Assembly (NCBI GenBank): GCA_937873285.1
Contig: CALMNV010000045.1
Coordinates: forward strand, 1 to 5,509
From: an uncultured Intrasporangium sp.
GTDB taxonomy: Bacteria; Actinomycetota; Actinomycetes; Actinomycetales; Dermatophilaceae
Length of the DNA: 5,509 bases
Direction: 5' to 3'
The notes under the pieces are model-generated. The model worked only from the letters and a program-made list of their open reading frames with translations. It was not told the DNA's origin and searched no databases. The translations under genes and the position numbers were made by a program. Shown here in pieces: positions 1 to 4,674 of the stretch; position 1 is the first letter of the stretch, and every line of letters starts with the position of its first letter.

Positions 1-320
1 AGCGCGAGGAGGACCATGGTCGCGGCGACGTCGTCCACCGACACCCGCATACCGCCACGTGACCCGACCCGAGCGAGGAGACCCGCCGGAGGCCGACGAG
101 ACCGAGCCCGCGGGTGCCGGGCCCCGGTCAGGCCAGCACCACCCCCTCCCAGGTCGTCGCTGGCCCCGAAGGTCTCGGAGGGCAACCGGTGGTCGTCGCG
201 AACGCGCCCGGTCGGCAGTTGTGGCCCGGCCTGCGGGCTTGGTCGCCGGGGCCACAGCAGGACCGCCACGGCCACCAGCACGCCGACCAGGGGTCCGGGC
301 AACACCGCGTCGATGGTCAT
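1..320 (-). CDS. tadC: TadC-like pilus assembly membrane protein (5' part only)
   Basis: The frame opens with ATG at 320 and stays open for 106 codons to the window edge, so the C-terminal part with the expected T2SSF domain is not visible. Residues about 9-23 form a hydrophobic segment (LVGVLVAVAVLLW), giving an N-terminal membrane anchor. A long linker rich in Pro, Gly and Arg follows, and at about residue 91 a hydrophobic-helical stretch begins (MRVSVDDVAATMVLLAL). This resembles the start of a type II secretion F domain. The ATG overlaps the TGA of the upstream gene as TGATG, which implies translational coupling. In actinobacterial Tad loci the gene after tadB is the second F-type platform protein, TadC, and that is the main reason for the name. 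The visible residues alone would not prove the family. Confidence 0.7.
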   Translation of the reverse strand, partial: MTIDAVLPGPLVGVLVAVAVLLWPRRPSPQAGPQLPTGRVRDDHRLPSETFGASDDLGGGGAGLTGARHPRARSRRPPAGLLARVGSRGGMRVSVDDVAATMVLLA

Positions 321-1081
321 CAGCCGCCCACCGCCGACCGCACCAGCCACCGGCACCACGCGCGACCGGCGATCATCAGCCCGACCCCCGCGAGCAGGGA
401 GCCTGTCGCGGCCACGGAGCCGAGGTAGAGCTCGGCGAGGCCGACGCCGCTCGCCCAGGCGAGCAGCGGCCCGAGGGCGGGCAGCGTCGTGAGCACGGTG
501 ACGGTCGCGCGGGGTCCCGCCACGGCGGCGGCCACCCGGCGACGCCGCGAGGCCGCGGCGCGCAGCTGGGCGTTCGCGCGCTCGACCGCGTCCGCGAGCG
601 GTGCTCCGGTGTCCTCCGAGAGCCGCCAGGCGCCCGCCACGAAGGCGAGCGCCTCAGAGCCCGTCTCCGCCGCCCAGCCGGCAAAGACGCCGCCGAGAGG
701 CGTGCCCAGCCTGTCGGGATCCGTCAGCGCCTCGACCAGCTCCACGCCTCCCGGCACCGCCGAGAGCTGTGCGCCGCGACCGCTCGACAGGGCCGCCGCG
801 AAGGCATGCTGTGGAGACAGACCCGCCCGCAGGGCGGGGGCGACGGCATCGAGCAGCGACGTGGCGGCCTCCTCCGCCACCTCGACGCCACGACGCCGAC
901 GAGAGCGCAGGACCAGCACCGGGTCCGTTCGCCAGAGCGCGCCGAGGCGCGCGGCGCCCGCCCAGCCCGGCACGCGACGGAGGTGCGCCGCCGCTGGGGT
1001 CGGGACCGCCGGCAACCGGCGGGGAGGCCACAGCAGCATGCCGGCCACCGTCAACGCCGCCACGACGACCGCGCCCGTCAT
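320..1081 (-). CDS. tadB: TadB-like inner-membrane platform protein (type II secretion F domain)
   Basis: This 253-residue protein is one of the two inner-membrane platform proteins of a Tad/Flp pilus machine, which transmit the work of the TadA ATPase to pilin assembly. Residues 3-18 are a hydrophobic anchor. The F-type domain core spans about 74-210, with the typical amphipathic segment SLLDAVAPALRAGLSP near 75-90 and an AWRLSEDTGAPLADAVERA-type helix near 151-170. Hydrophobic segments at about 184-208 and 219-239 would be further membrane spans. The cluster SRRRR (158-172 region onward to 182) before the first of these is a likely cytoplasmic-side signal. Its ATG overlaps the tadA stop as ATGA, and its own TGA overlaps the next ATG. 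Position after tadA separates it from TadC; the two are related in fold. Confidence 0.88.
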   Translation of the reverse strand: MTGAVVVAALTVAGMLLWPPRRLPAVPTPAAAHLRRVPGWAGAARLGALWRTDPVLVLRSRRRRGVEVAEEAATSLLDAVAPALRAGLSPQHAFAAALSSGRGAQLSAVPGGVELVEALTDPDRLGTPLGGVFAGWAAETGSEALAFVAGAWRLSEDTGAPLADAVERANAQLRAAASRRRRVAAAVAGPRATVTVLTTLPALGPLLAWASGVGLAELYLGSVAATGSLLAGVGLMIAGRAWCRWLVRSAVGG

Positions 1082-2253
1082 GCTGCATCCACGGGAGGGG
1101 CATCGGTGACCTCACACCCGTCCAGGGCTGCGGAGCCGACCAGTCCCCGCAGCCGGTCCCAGCCCGGACCACGCGCGACGAGCTGGCCTCTCCAGTGTGC
1201 GGCGGGCAGCACGTCCGGGGTCTCCCCGGTCCGGTCGAGCACCCCGATCGACTCGAGACGGCGCACGCCGCTGCTCCGCGAGACGTGCAGCACGAGCTGC
1301 ACGGCCGCTCCCAGCTGGACACCCACGGCGGCACGATTGAGCCCGGCGAGCGCTCCCAGCGCCTCGAACCGCGCCACGACGTCCTCGGCGGCGTTGGCGT
1401 GCAGAGTTCCGCATCCACCCTCGTGGCCGGTGTTGAGTGCGGCGAGCAGCTCGCGCACCTCCTCCCCACGCACCTCACCGACCACGATGCGGTCCGGCCG
1501 CATGCGCAGGGCCTGTCGCAGCAGGACGGTGAGGCCCACGTCCCCGACGCCCTCGACGTTGGGCCGCCGGGCCTCGAGCCGGACCACGTGCGGGTGGGCC
1601 ACGTGCAGCTCTCGCACGTCCTCCACGAGCACCAGGCGCTCGGCCGGTGGCACACAGCCGAGCAGCGCCGCAAGCAGGGTCGTCTTTCCGGCGCCGGTGC
1701 CACCCGAGACGACGAAGGACCGGCGCCGCTGGACCACCGCCGACAGGAGGCGCACCCACCCCGCCGGGAACATCCCGGCGGCCGCCAGGTCGGCAAGCGA
1801 CGGGTGGGAGCGTGCGGGCACCCGGATCGTGATGTGCGCGCCCCCGGCGACCAGCGGCGGGAGCACGGCGTGCAGCCGCGAGCCGTCGGGCAGCTGCCCG
1901 TCGACCCATGGGCTTGACTCGTCGAGGCGCCGCCCCGCCACGCCGGCCAGCCGGACGGCCAGGTGACGGACCTGGTCAGTGCCAAGCCGCTCGCCGACGC
2001 ACTCCATCCCGTGACCGCGGTCCACCCAGATCCGGCCGTCGCCGTTGACGAGCACGTCGGTCACGGCCGGCTCGGCCAACCATCCCTCGAGCGGCCCGGC
2101 GCCCAACACCCGGGCCGACAGGTCACGCGCGGAGGTGGCGACACGCCGCGTGCCGAGAGCCGAGGTCTCCTCCCGGGCGACCTCGAGCACCCGCTCTGCA
2201 TCGGGCCGCAACCCCTCGCGGGCGAGCCCCCAGACGGCCGGGGTGAGACTCAT
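1078..2253 (-). CDS. tadA: TadA/CpaF-family secretion ATPase for pilus assembly
   Basis: This is a cytoplasmic hexameric ATPase of the type II/IV secretion family that powers Tad/Flp pilus assembly. All signature elements are visible. Numbering is for the 391-residue form. The Walker A loop GGTGAGKTT has its lysine near residue 190. The Asp box LVLVEDVREL lies near 207-216. The Walker B segment RIVVGEVRGEE has its glutamate near 260. The His box TGHEGGCGTLHAN has histidines near 277 and 285. The N-terminal domain segment TDVLVNGDGRIWVDRG (about 65-80) is typical of CpaF. I chose ATG at 2253 because it overlaps the ssd stop as ATGA and has a GGGAGG ribosome-binding site about 10 bases upstream. 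An in-frame ATG at 2271 would add six residues but lies inside ssd without a better site. Nothing suggests damage; the enzyme should be active. Confidence 0.95.
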   Translation of the reverse strand: MSLTPAVWGLAREGLRPDAERVLEVAREETSALGTRRVATSARDLSARVLGAGPLEGWLAEPAVTDVLVNGDGRIWVDRGHGMECVGERLGTDQVRHLAVRLAGVAGRRLDESSPWVDGQLPDGSRLHAVLPPLVAGGAHITIRVPARSHPSLADLAAAGMFPAGWVRLLSAVVQRRRSFVVSGGTGAGKTTLLAALLGCVPPAERLVLVEDVRELHVAHPHVVRLEARRPNVEGVGDVGLTVLLRQALRMRPDRIVVGEVRGEEVRELLAALNTGHEGGCGTLHANAAEDVVARFEALGALAGLNRAAVGVQLGAAVQLVLHVSRSSGVRRLESIGVLDRTGETPDVLPAAHWRGQLVARGPGWDRLRGLVGSAALDGCEVTDAPPVDAA

Positions 2254-3026
2254 CCCCGCCACCCTCCCCACGCAGCACCGCTCCCCGCCAGACCGGCCCG
2301 GGTGGTCGAGCCGGCCGGTGCGGTGCCGGTGCCGCGCAGCCGCAGCAGGATGCGGTCGGCCACCTCCACGACCGGACCACGCCCCCGGCTGCCCGCCGGC
2401 ACTCCCGCCTCGAGGTCGGCCGCCGTGCGCGGGTCGTCACGCAACCGGTCAACGACCGCCACGTCGAGCTCGTCGAGGACGAGGTCCTCCAGGTCGGCGT
2501 GCCCGCCACGGAGGACCACCCACGGCTGCACGCCCAGGCAACGCACCCTCGGCAGAAGGACAGCCGCTGCGGCGAGCTGCCCGATCCGCGAGCCCACGAC
2601 CACGACGCAGGCGTCGGCGAATCCCGCAAGGACCTCGAGGACGGCATCCTCCCGTGGGGCGTCGACGACGACGAGGTCGTGCGCGGCTCGCAGGCCCAGC
2701 ACGACGTCGGGCACGACGGTCAGCCATCCGGGCGCCGGCGGACGCCACGCCCGGGACATCGACAGCACGGCGACGCCGTCCACGTGCAACAACCGTCTCC
2801 GCAGGGCCGCGCCGTCGACGAGGCCGGCCACCTCCCGCAGGTCCTCCCAACGCCACCCCGGGACCTGCTCGGCGCCGAAGGCGACGTCGAGGCCTGCCCC
2901 GTGGGCGTCGAGGTCGACGGCGGCCACCGAGCGAAGTGCCGCAGCCGCACGCGTCGCCGTGGCGGCGGCGAGCAGCGTGGCCCCCACCCCGCCGGACGCC
3001 GGAAGCACGGCCAGAACCTGTCCCAT
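2250..3026 (-). CDS. ssd: Ssd/CpaE-like P-loop protein of the Tad locus, lacking the N-terminal domain
   Basis: This 258-residue protein belongs to the MinD/ParA-like group called septum site determining protein (Ssd) in actinobacteria and CpaE in other Tad systems. The group is thought to position the pilus machine or affect septation. The P-loop region SGGVGATLL (11-19) deviates from KGGxGKT: the signature lysine is Ser11 and the P-loop lysine is Ala16. A VDLD motif (37-40) and a VVVDAP motif with Asp122 match the A' and switch II positions. Family members I recall are about 350 residues with a receiver-like domain before the P-loop; here the P-loop starts almost at residue 10. The frame has an in-frame TGA about 45 bases upstream of ATG 3026 and no start codon between, so the short form is what the sequence encodes. 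No clear ribosome-binding site precedes the ATG. CAGCCT six bases upstream resembles a -10 element, so a leaderless transcript is possible. Confidence 0.85.
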   Translation of the reverse strand: MGQVLAVLPASGGVGATLLAAATATRAAAALRSVAAVDLDAHGAGLDVAFGAEQVPGWRWEDLREVAGLVDGAALRRRLLHVDGVAVLSMSRAWRPPAPGWLTVVPDVVLGLRAAHDLVVVDAPREDAVLEVLAGFADACVVVVGSRIGQLAAAAVLLPRVRCLGVQPWVVLRGGHADLEDLVLDELDVAVVDRLRDDPRTAADLEAGVPAGSRGRGPVVEVADRILLRLRGTGTAPAGSTTRAGLAGSGAAWGGWRG

Positions 3027-3144
3027 GCCGCTAGGCTGCCGCGCGGTCGGGGCGCCGGCCGCACCCGGCGCTCAGCCTGTGGACAGCGCGCGACCGCTGC
3101 GCCCGCCTTGGGGATGATGGCCGCTCGGGCCGGATCCTGCCGGA

Positions 3145-3184
3145 GCCGCACGGCCATGGCAGAGGCCGCACGGCCATGACAGTG
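3145..3184. repeat. 20-bp tandem duplication
   Basis: Two adjacent 20-base units (3145-3164 and 3165-3184) share 18 of 20 bases, including an exact 14-base core, GCCGCACGGCCATG. The second unit leads directly into the hairpin that starts at 3182. The unit contains a small GGCC-GCAC-GGCC inverted repeat. It lies in the leader between the 6C RNA and ssd. No protein frame is supported here. Confidence 0.8.
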
Positions 3185-3211
3185 GCCTCCGCCGGGGGAG
3201 ACGGAGGCCAC
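3182..3211 (-). terminator. 10-bp GC-rich hairpin with C-rich loop, likely terminator of the 6C RNA
   Basis: GTGGCCTCCG (3182-3191) is perfectly complementary to CGGAGGCCAC (3202-3211), with a 10-base loop that holds five C on the minus strand. It lies just downstream of the two 6C hairpins on the minus strand. There is no U-tract, which is common for actinobacterial terminators. A competing 7-bp hairpin (3206-3212 with 3217-3223) shares its right arm. It could instead be a third structural hairpin of the RNA or an attenuator for ssd. Confidence 0.5.
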
Positions 3212-3219
3212 CTTGGGGT

Positions 3220-3288
3220 GGCCTGGCGCCCTGGGGGGGAGGGGCCAGGTCCACTCGGCGCTCAACCTGGGGGGGCGGGAGCGCCAAC
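3220..3288 (-). ncRNA. 6C RNA (two hairpins with C7 loops)
   Basis: Read on the minus strand, two hairpins follow each other seven bases apart. The first pairs GGCGCT (3285-3280) with AGCGCC (3262-3257) and holds CCCCCCC (3275-3269) in its loop. It can extend by a G-U and an A-U pair. The second pairs CCTGGC (3249-3244) with GCCAGG (3227-3222) and holds CCCCCCC (3239-3233) in its loop. Two adjacent stem-loops, each with at least six cytosines, define the 6C RNA of actinobacteria. In M. tuberculosis this RNA (B11) lies directly upstream of ssd (Rv3660c) on the same strand, as here. The known RNA acts in trans through its C-rich loops on G-rich sites near ribosome-binding sites. An alternative 7-bp hairpin (3300-3294 with 3282-3276) competes with the first stem. 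The exact ends are not known, and I see no convincing promoter. Confidence 0.78.
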
Positions 3289-3367
3289 TCCATGCTCCCG
3301 TCAAGCCGTGGCGAATGCAAACGCAAGGCGCGCTCGGGACGAGAAAGCTCCCAAAAGGGGGTTGGCG

Positions 3368-3399
3368 GGAGGCCTCCCGGTGTGGGCCGGGAGGCCTCC
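3368..3399 (-). terminator. Perfect 13-bp inverted repeat, probable terminator or RNA end hairpin
   Basis: GGAGGCCTCCCGG (3368-3380) is exactly complementary to CCGGGAGGCCTCC (3387-3399), with a 6-base loop. Each arm begins or ends with the 10-base palindrome GGAGGCCTCC. On the minus strand the stem is followed within about ten bases by a CCCCCTTTT stretch; on the plus strand no T-run follows. This favours termination of minus-strand transcription, from the Fic-like gene or from an RNA in the gap, before the 6C RNA. The strand call is an inference. Confidence 0.55.
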
Positions 3400-3628
3400 G
3401 CGAAAGCTTCCCGGGCTACCAGGCGCGCACCTTCAGTCGCCTCCGGTTGTGTCCCCGGCGGACGACGGTTCTATAAGAGAACAGCTTCCCGCGTGGGTAC
3501 CCGTTGAGCTCTCGTCTGCACTTGTCCTGGATACCGGTTCGTCGCCTCACGGCAATGTGGTTCCGGGGTCAGTTCTACCGCAGCCGCCCGCGGTGAGACA
3601 GGGATCACGGGCGCCCTCCGCAGGAAAC

Positions 3629-3646
3629 TGTCCACGTCACTGGACA
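3629..3646 (-). terminator. Small hairpin just after the Fic-like gene
   Basis: TGTCCA (3629-3634) pairs with TGGACA (3641-3646) around a 6-base loop, 12 bases downstream of the TGA at 3659-3661. On the minus strand the stem is followed by GTTTCC, a poor T-run. It may be a weak terminator for the gene, or the terminal stem of an RNA in the gap. Confidence 0.35.
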
Positions 3647-3658
3647 CCGGGTGCCGGC

Positions 3659-4516
3659 TCAGGTCAACCGCCCGGCGCGCACCGCCTCACAGACCCGCTC
3701 TGCCTCGCGCACCGCTGCCAGCAGCGAGTCCCCGCAGTGGACCAGCCACAGACCCACGCCTGCCGCGCTTCCCTCGCCGTATGCCGTGAGCGCGCCGAGG
3801 TAGGCAGTCGCCCCCTGGTCGAGGTGGCCGGCCTCGCAGACGGCCACGCCGGTCGGGTCCAGCCCGCTGGCTTGCACCAGCGCACGCTCCATCGCCCGGG
3901 CCACCACACCGTTGCCGCGCACGAACGGCCGCAGCACGGCGATCTCGGCGTGGACGACCGCGGCGAGGACGAGCGCCGGGACCTCCGGGGGAGGCGCCGC
4001 TCCGGCGGCCACCAGCTCGGACAGCTGCGCCAGCCGGCCGGTCCGGGCGAGCGCTGGGGCGGGTCCGAGGGTCACGAGCTCGTCGCAGTCCTCGCCGCCG
4101 CCCCGCGGACGTCCCAGCTGCTCAGCCGGCAGCAGGTCCGAGGCGGCGGCGACGTGGAGGCGTGCCAACGCCTGCAGCGGGGCGGTGCGCAGCAGCCCCG
4201 CCAGGTGCTCCGTCGCAGCCGTCGCTGTCACCGCTCCGCGCACCACCCGCATCGCCGGGTCCGGATCGACCGGCCAGGGGCGCCGGCCGCGCATGAGGTC
4301 GCGCACTGCCTCGACCGGCACCGTGGCCCCGTCGAGACTGGCGCTGGCCCAGGCCCCCCGCACGCGCGACTCGGCGGCCGCCTGGGGCATGCGTCGCCGC
4401 AGGGTCTCGTGGAACCGCAGCCGCGTGCACCCGTCTCGGACCATCTCGGCCCGCTCGCGCACGCCGGGAAGGCCGGCCAGCACAGCGAGTCGGCGCGCGA
4501 GCCCAGAGTCCAGCAC
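3659..4516 (-). CDS. Fic-fold protein with degenerate catalytic motif
   Basis: Read from GTG at 4516 this is a 285-residue protein. Residues 196-207, RPFVRGNGVVAR, align with the Fic motif HPFxxGNGRxxR. The catalytic histidine is Arg196, the acidic metal-binding position is Val199 and the first arginine is Val204; the GNG loop and last arginine remain. Residues 58-63 (SASLDG) resemble the Fic inhibitory helix motif SxxxEG with Asp for Glu. AMP transfer by the usual mechanism is therefore unlikely. Relatives in this neighbourhood are annotated as Fic family protein or, probably wrongly, oxidoreductase; their function is unknown to me. The frame is open up to an ATG at 4648 (329 residues), but the extra 44 residues are low-complexity and fill the divergent promoter region. 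I prefer GTG 4516, which has no ribosome-binding site but has TACGCT six bases upstream, as in leaderless actinobacterial genes. Confidence 0.75.
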   Translation of the reverse strand: MLDSGLARRLAVLAGLPGVRERAEMVRDGCTRLRFHETLRRRMPQAAAESRVRGAWASASLDGATVPVEAVRDLMRGRRPWPVDPDPAMRVVRGAVTATAATEHLAGLLRTAPLQALARLHVAAASDLLPAEQLGRPRGGGEDCDELVTLGPAPALARTGRLAQLSELVAAGAAPPPEVPALVLAAVVHAEIAVLRPFVRGNGVVARAMERALVQASGLDPTGVAVCEAGHLDQGATAYLGALTAYGEGSAAGVGLWLVHCGDSLLAAVREAERVCEAVRAGRLT

Positions 4517-4674
4517 GGCGACAGCGTAGGCGGCCCCACCGACGTCGCGTCGTTCTTCCGCCGCCGCAGGACGGGCCCTGTCCGGAGGACGCACTACCGT
4601 TGGACCCGTCGGGCGCGCCACGGCGCTGGCCCGCCCACCACTGCACACCGCGACGAGGCGAAAGGCGGACCATC
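4517..4674. promoter_or_regulatory. Divergent promoter region between the Fic-like gene and acs
   Basis: With the GTG start at 4516 the two divergent genes are separated by 158 bases, which must hold both promoters. Minus-strand TACGCT (4528-4523) lies six bases before the GTG and could be the -10 element of a leaderless transcript. Plus-strand TACCGT (4595-4600), about 75 bases before acs, fits the TANNNT -10 pattern. No good -35 hexamer goes with either. GTCC-GGA-GGAC (4580-4590) is a small inverted repeat upstream of the plus-strand -10 candidate. These are pattern matches only. Confidence 0.35.

Larger units (their letters stand above)
3368..3650. ncRNA. Candidate Ms1/6S-like structured RNA, strand unresolved
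   Basis: No protein gene fits here, and the stretch reads unlike coding DNA, with AT-richer patches such as TTCTATAAGAG. Nested complementary segments could form a rod with internal loops: CGGT 3444-3447 with ACCG 3577-3580, CCCCGG 3453-3458 with CCGGGG 3563-3568, and GACGA 3461-3465 with TCGTC 3539-3543. Near the tip lies the hairpin GTTCT-ATAAG-AGAAC (3468-3482). Outer GGCGC 3422-3426 can pair with GCGCC 3611-3615. Position is the main argument. In mycobacteria Ms1 (MTS2823), which binds RNA polymerase core, is encoded next to the orthologue of the Fic-like gene, and Streptomyces has a 6S-like RNA there. From memory that RNA would be on the plus strand here. However, the 3368 hairpin and a TTGACC-N17-TCCAGT promoter-like pair (3667-3639) suggest minus. 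The individual pairings are short, so this remains a candidate. Confidence 0.4.

Noticed and set aside
59..1966. Long plus-strand open frame of 635 codons
   Set aside because: It lies antisense to tadC, tadB and tadA, whose proteins show clear family motifs. Its translation is Arg-, Pro- and Ser-rich with no domain, as expected for a shadow frame in high-GC DNA.
654..1985. Minus-strand open frame of 443 codons overlapping tadA and tadB
   Set aside because: It is in a different frame from the well-supported tadA and tadB, and its product is low-complexity with no recognisable motif.
3072..3326. Short minus-strand frame of 84 codons in the gap upstream of ssd
   Set aside because: It reads straight through the 6C hairpins and repeats; its Pro/Arg-rich translation is explained by the C-runs and it has no ribosome-binding site.
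3451..3482. Possible plus-strand promoter, TTGTGT followed by TATAAG
   Set aside because: The spacing is about 19 bases, and the TATAAG lies inside a hairpin (GTTCT-ATAAG-AGAAC) that fits an RNA structure better. Not strong enough to list.
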